From Conidiobolus incongruus B7586 (taxonomy: Eukaryota; Entomophthoromycota; Entomophthoromycetes; Entomophthorales; Conidiobolaceae): a stretch of DNA of 33,542 nucleotides. The stretch is taken from contig JNEM01013695.1 in the NCBI GenBank assembly GCA_000697335.1, positions 1-33,542 on the forward strand. Direction: 5' to 3'. The notes under the pieces were generated by a model that made no database searches, was not told the DNA's origin, and saw only the letters and a program-made list of their open reading frames with translations. Both the position numbers and the translations under genes were made by a program. This document shows positions 1 through 10,764 of this stretch, in pieces (within the stretch, counting starts at the first letter, position 1; each line of letters starts with the position of its first letter).

Positions 1-3000
1 ATTCTGAGGTATTTGAGGAGGAAGTTAAGAGCTTGGTGCTTGTTGTTAGGAGTAATCGTGTGGAATGAATTCATTAATCTCACTACATCGATGTATTTAG
101 TTCCTGAAAGCTGAGGAGCGACGAAATCGGGATCCTTGGGCGTTGGCGCTTTTACTCTGTCATACTCGGCATCCAATTTGAGCAGGAGCTTTTGGAATCG
201 AAGGACATCTGAATCTTTATTGAATTCGAAGTTAGGGTCTGAAACCACAGCGAACACATCATTTACATATTTGATGAGATCCAAATCGAAATAACCGTTG
301 GGTTCACCATATACCACCGTTAAATATTTGTTAACAAAGTTCACCGCCTTTATCTTTGTATCTGGGGTGACCGTTTTGAAACTGGCAATCACGAGCTGCA
401 TATTGATCTGTCGGTTATCAGAAAGCTCGGGCTCTTTGTAGCCGGGTCGATTAGCTTCCTGGTCTTGAATCCTCTTGAGCTCTTGCTCGATCTTAGTCAA
501 ATACAATCTGATCATTTTAGCTCCATTAGTATCAGCTAAATCGAAACTAGGTACACTGATCATGGATAATAAGTCATTTACAAGTTTGGCGATACTAGGG
601 AGGAAGTTTCCATTAGAGTCAGCATAATGCACCTTAAGGTAAAAGTTAATGAATTCAACAGCCTGTTGCTTGTTGAACAGAGTCACATCTCTAAGTGATT
701 CGAACATGAGCTTCTCATCTTCTACCTTATTGCCGGTCAGAGTTGGAGGGAGGAAGTATTTGGGAGCCTCTGTAGGATGATCCAAAGCCTCTTTTGTCAT
801 GATCAACTTCTCGAAGACCAGTCTTAAATTTTCAAGATTTTCTCTAGTAACATAGTTGAAATCGTGGCTAGTGATGAGGTTTTTCAGTTCGACAACTATT
901 GAGAAAATTTCTTTGGGGTAATCCCTTTCACCGGGTGGAATAAAGTAATATTCTACAAAGTGCATTAAAAAGTTATTGATCTCAGGACGGTTAGCTTCGC
1001 TCACATTGTGCAAACTTTCGATAAATCTGACGAAATCGGATTGAATGTCACCGGTAATTTCAACACCTTTGTATTCGATATGCTCTTCTGTTTCAGAGCT
1101 GTAATACTCTCCAACCGCTTCTAATTTGTCGAAGATCTCTTTGATCTTGGATATAGAAACGGGATTGCTAAAATCGAAATCTTTCGCTTTTAGTACCTCG
1201 GTGAGTTCATTTATAATGTCGAAATAATGATGATCCAAACCACCTCCATTTCTACTGTAGTATTGTCTAGTAAAGCTAATCAAATAATTGATGGCACTAA
1301 CTTTGGTCTCAGGCGTGACGTGTCTCAAAGATTCGAGCAATTCTCGAATAAATTCCTTCCTATCATATGAGAATGGCGGTGGGTTGAATGGTTGTTCATT
1401 CTGGTGATGCTTACTGGCCTGCTTGAATGCATCCTCAAGTTGGTCCAACTTGACCAGAATTTCAAATATGGATTCACGATTGTGGAAATCAAAGGAACTG
1501 CTTTCAATATTACTCATTACCTTGCTAATAAGAGGAATCAGGGTGAAATCAATTGTATTTTGGTCATTATGATAGTAATTATTGACAAAACTATCGATAA
1601 ATTCGGCAGCTTCTTTCTTACATGAAATATCTAATTTGGGGAACTGTTCTGAAATAGTCTTTTTATCCTGTGATTTATCACCAGATATCTTGGGTAAATT
1701 ACAAGTTTTTTCGATGCTTCCAGTCTTGTCCAATTCATCCTTAAGGGAATTCAATTGGCTGAAATATAGTGAAATTTGTGCTTGGTTCTCCTTGGAACTG
1801 AGATCAAATCCGGGTTTTGTTACTAGATTGGTCAAATCGCTAACAAGTTTGAAGATTTTAAGATTGTAGTTGCCATTTTTATCAGTGCTGTAGTGATGCT
1901 TGAGATAAGCTTCAAGTGCCTTGATCGCATCTTGCTTATTGTCACGATCTACATTAGCAAATGACTCGATAAGTGCATTGGCATCTATTTCCCTGTTCCC
2001 ACTCACTCGGGGTGGATGATAGTAATTTGCACTCTGATCCGAGCCTTGCGACCAGAGTTTGTATAATTCGGTAATCATATTCGACAATTTATTCACATCA
2101 TCATGGTTATGGAAATCGAAATGATCACTAGATACAAACTTGGTAATTTCTGCCGCTCCTGGCGCAATATGGACATTGAAGTTGCCATTTAGATCTCCTA
2201 CATAAGTTACTAAGAAGAGCCTTATAAATTTCCTGGCTTCATCTATGTTGTCTTTGGTTACTGTTTTAAATGATTCAATCAATTTGTTGAGGTCACTTTC
2301 GAAATTGGTAGTAAGCTGAGGGTGTTCATATAACTGAGCTTTAGGAGCAGTCTCTTCAAGTTTCTTCAAAGCTTCGTCCAGCTTATGGAACTTAGTTTCA
2401 AATTCAGCTCTTATATTAGGTGCGCTACCATCGAATTTATCAGCCTTGAGTAATTCCAAAGTATTGGCTATAAGTGGGAAAATCTTCATGTCAGCTCCAT
2501 CGCCCGAGGTTTTATAGTAATAACTTAATAGTCTGCTTAACTCAGAGTAGGCTTCCTTTATATTTGCTGACTGGATGTAAGGGAGAGTATCAAGGAAATT
2601 CTTCTGATCTTCATGCTTGTTTCCAGTGAGGATGAGTGCTGGGTATTTCGGCTTTTGTGCCTCATCAAACTCCAAGTTGGCATAAATGCTATCCATTTCC
2701 TTGAAAAGACTCATCAAATAGTCTTCTCCAGCCTTATCTAGAGACTGGAAGTTATCCCTCTTCAGGAAATCCATAAAAGAATCGTATTTGTCAATCAATC
2801 TATAGTCAAGGGAGTCACCCTTGCCATAGGACCTGTTCAAGAAGTCGCTTACATATTTGATAGCTTCGGCTTTGGTGTCTTTGGTGATCTGTTTCAATGA
2901 AACCAATATCTTAATTTGATTTTGATGTAAGTCATCTGTTAATTCCGGAGGAATGAACTTTGGCTTTTCCGGATTCTTAAAGGATTCTTTGTATGCTGCT

Positions 3001-6000
3001 TCCAATTTGGTAAACAAATCACCCAAGTTTTTCTGGTTGTTAGGGTCCGTTGGGTTCAAGGAGTCAGATGTGATAAATGCCATTATTTCTTCAACAACTT
3101 TATATACATTGTGATCGTAGCCACCTTCACTCGCACCGTAGTATTTCAAGATCACTTCCGAGAAGAACTTGCTTGCTTCTTGCTTGTTAAAATGATTTAT
3201 CGAAGCAACCGAATTGATCAGAGCTTGGATATCTTTATGTTTGTTATTGGTGATCGTCGGTTTTTTATATCCCCTGATGGCAGAGTTGGGATCCTTTAAC
3301 CTTTGGCTTGTGGTATCAAGTTGAGTGAAAAGATTTCGCAAGCTGAGAATCAATTTCTGAGGTACAGGATATTTGAAAGTCGGGTCATTTACCATATGTT
3401 CGATTTTCACAATAATGGACTGAATTGGAGGATCGAAGTTGTTATCCGAATTGCGATAATATCTTAATTCGTATTGTCTGATGCTTTCTAACGCAGCATG
3501 CTTCGACTCCTGGGTAACTGTAGCTAAAGCACTCATAAGATGGTTATAGTCAACGACCCTATCACCAGTGATAGCGGGTGGATTAAATGGCTCGACCGCT
3601 GGTGTCTTATTTTTGATGTTTTTGAAAGCCTCATCCAACTTGGAGAATAGCTTCTCGCACTCCTCCTTATTTTTGCTACTCTTCGGATCAAATTCAGGAG
3701 ATTCTATCATTTGATAAAATTCATTGATAATTTCAAAAAGGTCTGGATCTATCATATCATCGATTGTGTAATATTTTGTGAAAAAGGATTGCAAGAACTG
3801 GATCATTTGCGGCTTGTTATAGATACTTACTTGAGAAAGCGACGCAATCAAATGTTCTTGACCCTTCTTCACATCATCGGGCAAAGTAGGCGCTTTGAAT
3901 TCTTTAATTGCAGGGTTTTCACTTGGATTATTAACGTATTTCTTGGCTTCATCCAGTATTTTGAAAAGATCCTTAAACTTTTGGATCATCACTGGATCAT
4001 TTCCTTTGAAGTCAATGGATTTGATAAAGGTGATGATCTCCTGGATCGGTTTGTTCAATGAACTAGCGATGGTACCGTCTTTAGCGCCATAATAACGGAT
4101 TAAATATTTGTTTACAGCATTAACTGCCTTCATTTGATTATGGCGGTTTACTGTTTTCAAAGAATCTATGAGATCTTCAAAATCCTTACTTTGGACTCCA
4201 GAAAGAACTGGGACACGATATGGAGCCTCATCTTTATATGATTCTTCAACCTTATGGTACGCACTCATCAAATGAGACAGCAGGGTATTCAGTTCAGTTA
4301 AGTTACTATCGTTGAAATCAGATTTTTGAAGGACTGCAATAATTTGATTGACAAAACTGTATAGCGACGGATCAAACGTGTTATCAGAATAGCCGAAATA
4401 TTGAACCAGGAAGCGGAATGTCAATCCTTTAGCAGCAGTGAGGTTTTCCTTGTTGGTATACCTTACAGCATTCAACCAGGTGATTCGATCGGATTCAAAG
4501 TCTCCTGAGAAACTGACTTCTTCGAAATTGACTGGATTGGGTGGAGGATACTTAGCAATATAATGCTCGTCTTCTAGTTTGTTCAATAGCTCCTTTAAGT
4601 GTGAAACGAATTCTTTACTCTTGAAGTCGGTATCAGGTTTCTTGACGTAATTGAAGATTGCTTTAATGGTTTTGGTTAGAAGAGGGTGGAAATTACCATT
4701 TCCATCACCATAGTACACCGTAATATATTGTGCCACTGGGTTGATCACAAGTTTATGATCTGCATTAGCTGGCAATTTCTTTAAGATTCCAATGAGATGC
4801 TCGAAATCTTCGTCCTTAAAATATGTGAAATCTTCGAGAGGGAAGCCATCGCCAGTTTCATCTACATTAGACAAGCAATGCTTCAACTGGCTAAATAGGC
4901 TGGTTAACTGGTCGGCTGTAATAGGATTAGTGGGATCAAAAGCAGGAGATTGAATATATTGAATAATATTTTGTATCATGGAATGAGTGAGGGGTTTAAA
5001 AAATTTTTCCTTTTCGACGAATTCATTCCTCATGAAATCAATCACTGTTGAAACGAATTCAAAATGATTTCCCTTGTTCACTGATTTCAACGAATCGATG
5101 ATCAGTTGAAGATCATGATCTTTGTCTTTGGTAAATTGGGGCACTTGGTAAGGAGTTTGGGTAGCTGGGCGGTCTTTCACTTTTTCAAACTCCTGATCTA
5201 ATTCTTCAAGCATTATTTGAATATTTCGCATGCTTTTAGGGTCATCCTTTTTATAATTAGGAGATTGGATAGTACTTAAAATTCGATTCACAATTCTTAT
5301 AAGAGCGCCATCGATAGTTTTACCTTTAGAGTAGTGTTTGTAAACATATTGCAGGATCGAATTAGTTGCTTCATCCTTATTGAATTCATTAATAGTTTTT
5401 AATGAATCAAGTAATTGGTTTTGATCATGTCTTATGTCGCCATTAAATTTAGGGGCTTTAAAGTAGCCAAATATTTCATTGGGATTCTTCAAATGAAGAT
5501 CCAATAACTCGAGCTCCGAGAGCCATTTCTGGACTCGCTCTCTGGCAGCAGGATCTTTAGGGTTGAACTCCTTTGAGGTAATGAATTTCGATATCTGCTT
5601 AACCACATCATTTAATCCACCGGGGAATTTTCCTTCTTGGTCAGTATAATGTGCTTTCAAAAATGAACTGATAGCCTTACTAACTTCTGGAGCATCTGAT
5701 GCAGATGCAGTATTCAAAGAATTAATAAGCAATCTAGTATCTTCCCCGCGGTTTTTTGTGAGCGGAGGCGGTTGATAAGGATGAATTGCAGATTGAGCGG
5801 CTTCTTCTAATCTACGGTGAACAGCTTCTATTCTAGCCAAAATTGCTTCAATCTTTTGGTGGTTATGAGATTCAGTGGGGTCAAAATTAGACGTTTGAAA
5901 TAGTGTATTTAGCTCATTGTGGAGGGAGGAGATTTCATCTGGGAGTTTTCCATTGATATCCGCATAATGTTTGGTCAAATATTCATCCATATAGGGAACA

Positions 6001-8732
6001 AATTCTTTGACATGTTCCTTAGTCAGCTTATTCACAGTGCTATAAAAATTTTTCTCGTCGTTCTCTTTATCATTGGTGATGGGTGGGATCGAGAAGGGTG
6101 CGGAAGTTGGAGATTGAGATTCGGATGGTTGATTTATCAAAAAATCTAATGTATCCAAGATATATATTAATTCATTCATATCATCCTCTTTTCTCCCATC
6201 AAATCCTGGCTTTTTGATCAAATCAATTAACTTTTTTGCTTCACCAAGTATATTAGGATTCGCATTGTGATCATCTCTGAGAATATGGTAATTTATATAA
6301 GATGTTGCGAGTTGCACAGCTTTTTCGGTTTCTCCGGTTGGGAAATTTTCAATGAATGAGAGTAACAGTTGAGTATCTGCATCTTTTATCCCAGTAATTT
6401 GATAACTATCCTTCGAGATCACATATTTGGAGACACCTTTGGACAGATCGAAGGAATCGTTAAGTTGCCTAAAAAGACCTTCAACAATTTCTCTTGCTGC
6501 CGGGAAATTGGGATCGAAATCTGGCGAAGTGATGAATTCTTTGATTTGATCGACTAATTCTAACACTGGAAGGTCGTATCCATTCTCAATGTTACCATAG
6601 TCATGCGAGAGGAATTGATCAAGGAAGCTGGCTACTTCTTGTTTGTTTGAGTTGTTGATCGATGAAATAGATTCGATAAACGCTTTAGCATCTGCTATTC
6701 TGTCGCCAGTAATATTTGGCTTCTTATAAGGCTCCTTCTTAGCTGCAATCTTACCCAAACTATTCATTTCATCTAGCAATTTGTCCAATTTCTGAAGGGT
6801 TTGTGGATCTCCAGGCTTAAATTCCTTGGAATTTAGAAAGCTCAAAATTTTATCATTTTGCATATACACTTGAAGATCAAAAGCTCCATTGGGAGCTGCA
6901 AAATGACGAGTTAGAAAATTCGAAGCAAAAGCAACTACTTGCGGTTTTGATTCATTCGTCATTTTTTCAACCATACTTCGGAGTTTTTCCAAATCACTTT
7001 GCTTATCTTCAGAAAGAGACATAAATGACGTTATTCTAGGACCTGAATTTTTATAGTCTGACTGTGGAGCGACTGATGATTCTAGCTTGGTTAACAATTT
7101 CCTCATCCTAAGCTTGACCTCCCCATTACCTAGGTCGAAATTCACCGAATTTACTAAATCCTTCACCTCATTTACGGCATCCAAGATTTCAGGGCTCACT
7201 TGGCTGTTTCCATCAAGGTACTCTTTGTTGACATAATCGAGAATATTCATACGGATGGTGGGTAAATCGCTGGGTTCGGCAGTTTCAAAGGAGTTGATGA
7301 TTTCTTTGAATTGAGGAGATGCATTTCTTGGGAGAGGAGGTAGTGTTCCAACCTCGATGGCCTTCTTACCCTCTTCTGTATTAATTACCCATTGGAAATC
7401 AATTTCAGTCAACTTGTTGATAACTTGATTTCTATCTGATTCATTTTCAGGATTAAATTCGGATTTCTTCATCATTGAGGCCATTTCTGCAATTTTAGCT
7501 CTGATACTAGTGTCAAAAGATCCATCAGGTCGCTGATAATTCTTGATAAATTTCAAAACTTCTGTCTTAAAGCTATCAGCTGGGATTTCATTTGCTATCA
7601 GTGATTTCAAGAAGCGTTGCGATTGTGGACTGAATCTAACATTGGATTTCGACGGATCCTTAATTAATTTGTTAATGAAATCCAATTGACTGAGTGAAGC
7701 CTTTAATTGTAATCTAGTATTGGGATCGTTGGGATTGAAATTGGGGCTATTGACGAGTGCAAATGCTTGGGTAACCGTTGGAGCGAGCAAGGGATTGTAA
7801 GTACCGTCCTCGTTCCTAAAATTCTTGACAATGAACGCAATGGTTTTGCCTGCAGCTTCTCCTTTGTCAACTGTTTTGCTCACTCCTTCCACCACTTGAT
7901 TAGGATCATTACCAACATTCAAGTTCTGAGAATTGAATAATGCATCATAAGCTTGACCTAAGATATTAATCATTTCGATAAGTTTCTCTTGCTGTTCTTT
8001 GTTTTTAGGATCGAAATCAGGGCTATTGATTAAGTCATGGACATTGTTAAGAAAAGGAGTGAGAGAAGGATCGAAGGATTTGTCCGGATTGGCGAATTCT
8101 CTCGCCAATAGACCGTATATAAGTTGTCTTACTTGGTCGGGTGTTCTATCTGATATTCTAATAATAGCTGTCGTTACTGTCCTGGCCTTGATTGTACCCT
8201 CAATAGTTGTTTTCTTGGTAGTGATGGTTCCTGCGTTGCCCAAAGATAATTTACCAGGGTCCTTACCTGTATTAGCAGGCTGTTGTGGAGAAGGTTTAAT
8301 TGCTTTATTTTTATTATAAGCAGCATCCATTTCATTGAAAAGACTGGTCAAATTCGCCTGAGATTTAGGGTCTGTTGGTTTGAATTTGGCATCAGTAACC
8401 AATTGCGATATCTTTCCCATAAAAGGGGTGATAGCGGGGTCCACTTTTCCGGGACTGATCGAATATCGATTTATAATTTCTTGGTTTGCTGTATTTAAAA
8501 AACTTCCTTTATCTTGATTTCCCGAAAAGAATGGAGTGAATAATTTTTGAAAACTGGGAGAGCTATTCTGTCTACGCATTAATCTTCGATAAAAACTAGG
8601 ATCAGGGTTCATTTCATTGAATAGAGCCTTATTTACCATTACATGAAGTTGATCATTGCTAATATTTAACACGCCTTGTACGTCGGAGGTCAACCCCAAC
8701 AATATTACAAGGACTATATTGTTCACTATCAT
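1..8732 (-). CDS. Giant secreted protein of ~105-residue tandem repeats (3' end outside window)
   Basis: I do not recognise this family. Reading leftward from the ATG at 8732, the frame stays open to the window edge: 2,910 codons with no stop, checked triplet by triplet, and no need for an intron. An in-frame stop (TGA) lies three codons upstream, so 8732 is the first possible start. The N-terminus is a classic signal peptide: MIVNNIVLVILLGL, then a likely cleavage after SDVQG. The rest is mainly degenerate repeats of about 105 residues. Each has an [I/L]TG[D/N] motif, a helix-like stretch with K..(E)AV.F...YL, a [H/Y]YG..NG.YD/FD motif, a conserved SPDFDP-like motif, then an amphipathic leucine-rich stretch and a proline-containing linker. 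Cysteines are very rare (I noticed four). No transmembrane segment follows the signal peptide in what is visible. The protein is probably secreted or wall-associated; adhesin, structural or scaffold roles are guesses. The C-terminus, where a GPI signal might lie, is not in the window. Confidence 0.88.
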   Translation of the reverse strand, partial: MIVNNIVLVILLGLTSDVQGVLNISNDQLHVMVNKALFNEMNPDPSFYRRLMRRQNSSPSFQKLFTPFFSGNQDKGSFLNTANQEIINRYSISPGKVDPAITPFMGKISQLVTDAKFKPTDPKSQANLTSLFNEMDAAYNKNKAIKPSPQQPANTGKDPGKLSLGNAGTITTKKTTIEGTIKARTVTTAIIRISDRTPDQVRQLIYGLLAREFANPDKSFDPSLTPFLNNVHDLINSPDFDPKNKEQQEKLIEMINILGQAYDALFNSQNLNVGNDPNQVVEGVSKTVDKGEAAGKTIAFIVKNFRNEDGTYNPLLAPTVTQAFALVNSPNFNPNDPNTRLQLKASLSQLDFINKLIKDPSKSNVRFSPQSQRFLKSLIANEIPADSFKTEVLKFIKNYQRPDGSFDTSIRAKIAEMASMMKKSEFNPENESDRNQVINKLTEIDFQWVINTEEGKKAIEVGTLPPLPRNASPQFKEIINSFETAEPSDLPTIRMNILDYVNKEYLDGNSQVSPEILDAVNEVKDLVNSVNFDLGNGEVKLRMRKLLTKLESSVAPQSDYKNSGPRITSFMSLSEDKQSDLEKLRSMVEKMTNESKPQVVAFASNFLTRHFAAPNGAFDLQVYMQNDKILSFLNSKEFKPGDPQTLQKLDKLLDEMNSLGKIAAKKEPYKKPNITGDRIADAKAFIESISSINNSNKQEVASFLDQFLSHDYGNIENGYDLPVLELVDQIKEFITSPDFDPNFPAAREIVEGLFRQLNDSFDLSKGVSKYVISKDSYQITGIKDADTQLLLSFIENFPTGETEKAVQLATSYINYHILRDDHNANPNILGEAKKLIDLIKKPGFDGRKEDDMNELIYILDTLDFLINQPSESQSPTSAPFSIPPITNDKENDEKNFYSTVNKLTKEHVKEFVPYMDEYLTKHYADINGKLPDEISSLHNELNTLFQTSNFDPTESHNHQKIEAILARIEAVHRRLEEAAQSAIHPYQPPPLTKNRGEDTRLLINSLNTASASDAPEVSKAISSFLKAHYTDQEGKFPGGLNDVVKQISKFITSKEFNPKDPAARERVQKWLSELELLDLHLKNPNEIFGYFKAPKFNGDIRHDQNQLLDSLKTINEFNKDEATNSILQYVYKHYSKGKTIDGALIRIVNRILSTIQSPNYKKDDPKSMRNIQIMLEELDQEFEKVKDRPATQTPYQVPQFTKDKDHDLQLIIDSLKSVNKGNHFEFVSTVIDFMRNEFVEKEKFFKPLTHSMIQNIIQYIQSPAFDPTNPITADQLTSLFSQLKHCLSNVDETGDGFPLEDFTYFKDEDFEHLIGILKKLPANADHKLVINPVAQYITVYYGDGNGNFHPLLTKTIKAIFNYVKKPDTDFKSKEFVSHLKELLNKLEDEHYIAKYPPPNPVNFEEVSFSGDFESDRITWLNAVRYTNKENLTAAKGLTFRFLVQYFGYSDNTFDPSLYSFVNQIIAVLQKSDFNDSNLTELNTLLSHLMSAYHKVEESYKDEAPYRVPVLSGVQSKDFEDLIDSLKTVNRHNQMKAVNAVNKYLIRYYGAKDGTIASSLNKPIQEIITFIKSIDFKGNDPVMIQKFKDLFKILDEAKKYVNNPSENPAIKEFKAPTLPDDVKKGQEHLIASLSQVSIYNKPQMIQFLQSFFTKYYTIDDMIDPDLFEIINEFYQMIESPEFDPKSSKNKEECEKLFSKLDEAFKNIKNKTPAVEPFNPPAITGDRVVDYNHLMSALATVTQESKHAALESIRQYELRYYRNSDNNFDPPIQSIIVKIEHMVNDPTFKYPVPQKLILSLRNLFTQLDTTSQRLKDPNSAIRGYKKPTITNNKHKDIQALINSVASINHFNKQEASKFFSEVILKYYGASEGGYDHNVYKVVEEIMAFITSDSLNPTDPNNQKNLGDLFTKLEAAYKESFKNPEKPKFIPPELTDDLHQNQIKILVSLKQITKDTKAEAIKYVSDFLNRSYGKGDSLDYRLIDKYDSFMDFLKRDNFQSLDKAGEDYLMSLFKEMDSIYANLEFDEAQKPKYPALILTGNKHEDQKNFLDTLPYIQSANIKEAYSELSRLLSYYYKTSGDGADMKIFPLIANTLELLKADKFDGSAPNIRAEFETKFHKLDEALKKLEETAPKAQLYEHPQLTTNFESDLNKLIESFKTVTKDNIDEARKFIRLFLVTYVGDLNGNFNVHIAPGAAEITKFVSSDHFDFHNHDDVNKLSNMITELYKLWSQGSDQSANYYHPPRVSGNREIDANALIESFANVDRDNKQDAIKALEAYLKHHYSTDKNGNYNLKIFKLVSDLTNLVTKPGFDLSSKENQAQISLYFSQLNSLKDELDKTGSIEKTCNLPKISGDKSQDKKTISEQFPKLDISCKKEAAEFIDSFVNNYYHNDQNTIDFTLIPLISKVMSNIESSSFDFHNRESIFEILVKLDQLEDAFKQASKHHQNEQPFNPPPFSYDRKEFIRELLESLRHVTPETKVSAINYLISFTRQYYSRNGGGLDHHYFDIINELTEVLKAKDFDFSNPVSISKIKEIFDKLEAVGEYYSSETEEHIEYKGVEITGDIQSDFVRFIESLHNVSEANRPEINNFLMHFVEYYFIPPGERDYPKEIFSIVVELKNLITSHDFNYVTRENLENLRLVFEKLIMTKEALDHPTEAPKYFLPPTLTGNKVEDEKLMFESLRDVTLFNKQQAVEFINFYLKVHYADSNGNFLPSIAKLVNDLLSMISVPSFDLADTNGAKMIRLYLTKIEQELKRIQDQEANRPGYKEPELSDNRQINMQLVIASFKTVTPDTKIKAVNFVNKYLTVVYGEPNGYFDLDLIKYVNDVFAVVSDPNFEFNKDSDVLRFQKLLLKLDAEYDRVKAPTPKDPDFVAPQLSGTKYIDVVRLMNSFHTITPNNKHQALNFLLKYLR
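300..7700 (-). repeat. Tandem coding repeats, ~315 bp period, about 24 units
   Basis: The motif that opens each protein unit (TG[D/N]-like, read on the minus strand) recurs at roughly 415, 738, 1052, 1367, 1670, 1990, 2320, 2620, 2935, 3250, 3567, 3880, 4180, 4515, 4835, 5130, 5440, 5750, 6078, 6385, 6706, 7010, 7325 and 7640. Spacing is 295-335 bp, mean about 315 bp (105 codons). Units are clearly related in protein but quite diverged in DNA, so the array is old and not a recent tandem expansion. Before the first clear unit the N-terminal ~350 residues keep the SPDFDP-like and leucine-rich elements in weaker form. Positions are by eye and good to about 15 bp. Confidence 0.8.
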
Positions 8733-8770
8733 GATGGTTCAATTTAATTTCCAGCACGATAATAGTGAAC
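8721..8770 (-). promoter_or_regulatory. Inverted repeat spanning the start of the giant gene
   Basis: GTTCACTAT at 8721-8729 and its exact complement ATAGTGAAC at 8762-8770 could form a 9-bp stem with a 32-nt loop in the mRNA. The 3' arm is codons 2-4 of the giant protein, so the start codon sits at the base of the stem. Only the sequence is seen; any effect on translation is inference. Confidence 0.4.
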
Positions 8771-10764
8771 ATACAAATATTTCTATATATCCAAATTCAA
8801 ATTATATTCTAAAAGGTATCCAGTACCGATTAATTGTATTTGGAAAAAAGATCAAAAGCTAAAAACTCGAAATGAGGCTGACCAACACTACAATTTATAT
8901 GTTTAATATTAATCAATATAATATTAATCGATTTTGAAATTCTTTTGTGGCTGACAATTTGAAAATTTTCATATAATTTCCATTAATTCAAAAAGAACTA
9001 AAACTTGATCACGTCCAAAATCTCCAGAAATTGAATTCAATGACGTTTAAGCCCGTACAAATTTACAATTTCACAAATACACCTCGATTATTCAATTGGA
9101 TAAATTCAAAGTTTTTTATTATTTTAGGAGTTTCAAACCGAATCTATTCAATTATAATCTTTAAATTAATCCCCTATTAGGTACAATTTGTTTTGCAACT
9201 TAATTGTATATATTCGTGGATAAAATTGATATAGATTTATAAGGTTTAGTTTTAAATAAATAAAATTTGTAAAATTGAGATAGAATTAATTGTCATTACT
9301 TTAAAATTGTAATAATTAAGAAGGATTATGAAATTGATAGATTTTAAATTTCATCGTTGAATAACATATTAAAATAATAGATAGTTTATAAATCTTTAAT
9401 TCAGTGTTGGTAACCCCAACGTATACACTATTTTTCTCTTTTCGATCATATTTTAATTATTGATTGTCCAATTAATTGATATGTTACTAAAAGACAAAAT
9501 TTTAGTGATGATAAGATTGATATTGTTATTGTGAATAGTTGCGTTAATTATATGACTTTCAGATTCATATATATATATATATATTACCTAATGTCTCTTA
9601 TTATATAAATTGAAAAAATAAGTTAATTTAATAATGTATTATATTACATTAAAAATATCATAGCAAATTATAGGCATATATTTTAAGTGTTATCATCATC
9701 TTCAATGTATATATTTTTTTAAATAGTTTTAATATCAGATAATTAAAAGGATTTATATTCGACTAAAATCTACTTCAAAAATGTAATTTTAAAATTAGTG
9801 AAATTTTGCGATATTTAAATATTTTTAATTCTACTAATATCTTCAGGTTTCATTTATGTTTTATACCATAAATGAATTTTTTTTCAATTTATAATTATTT
9901 AATTGATTTAATTGGTATTGATATTTATTGTTTGCAATTATACTCACCTTCTCTAACACTGAAGATTATATAAACCGAATTTACATACTAATAATATTTT
10001 AATTGGTTAAAATAGTATTTTGTTACATATGTTTATATTTATATTTATATATCTTAAACACCAATGATTTTAGAAAGGGTATTAGATTATCAAAGTTTCC
10101 AATAGATATAATTAATTGATATAGTTGATATTTTCGTTATTTCTCAAATTGATGATGATTGAGAAATCAATCTCAAATTATACAGGTCTAATCACAGTTT
10201 TATAAATAAATTAACCACAATTAAAATACTAACTGAAATTGTATTTTAAAAATTTTAATATATACTACTACAATCTTTGTTTGATTTAAATGACTAGAAT
10301 TATTAACAATCATATTTTATAATTGTAGAAATTCAATACTTAAATCTATATAACATGATTAACACATATATATTAAGTGATCAAAATATATCAACGTTCA
10401 TATAAAACTTATTTTTCAACTAATTTTATATTATCTATATTAATATATACTTTAATACATATTAGAGACTATAGATAGTTGATGATAGTAGAGTTTTATT
10501 ATTATAACTGATTATTATAGTTACTTATCTAAAAAAAACTATAGAACTAATATATTAATTGAATTCATTAGAAAATATTTGATAATTGATATATTGTCCA
10601 ACTAAATTCAAATCTAAATACGAGTCACAAATTTACAATCCCATAATTTTACCAATAATCAATTCCCAATTATATTCATTTAAAATTATCATTAATCCAG
10701 TTAATCAATGCTTGTGAAACAACCACTAATCAACTCCTTAAAAACTATTTCAAACTATAGAAAA
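8733..10764. other. Intergenic AT-rich DNA
   Basis: This interval separates the divergent starts of the giant gene and the phosphatase. It has no convincing reading frame. It holds an AT dinucleotide run at 9567-9584 and a pair of short inverted repeats around 8876 and 9417, listed separately. I see no RNA gene in it. Confidence 0.6.
8876..9417. repeat. Possible small element bounded by imperfect inverted repeats
   Basis: The left end (8876-8895) and the reverse complement of the right end (9398-9417) share GG, then ACCAACACT, then AATT, in the same order with one-base offsets. Between them lies about 500 bp of AT-rich, non-coding DNA. This is the shape of a small non-autonomous DNA element (MITE-like), but I could not find matching target-site duplications, and the repeats are short enough to be chance. 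Confidence 0.25.

Noticed and set aside
3711-4061. 116-codon plus-strand frame
   Set aside because: Antisense to the repeat array; the protein has no recognisable features and the opposite frame carries the repeat motifs.
7999-8319. 106-codon plus-strand frame with hydrophobic stretch
   Set aside because: It is antisense to the giant repeat gene, whose frame is continuous here; the hydrophobic look comes from complementing Asp/Asn/Lys codons.
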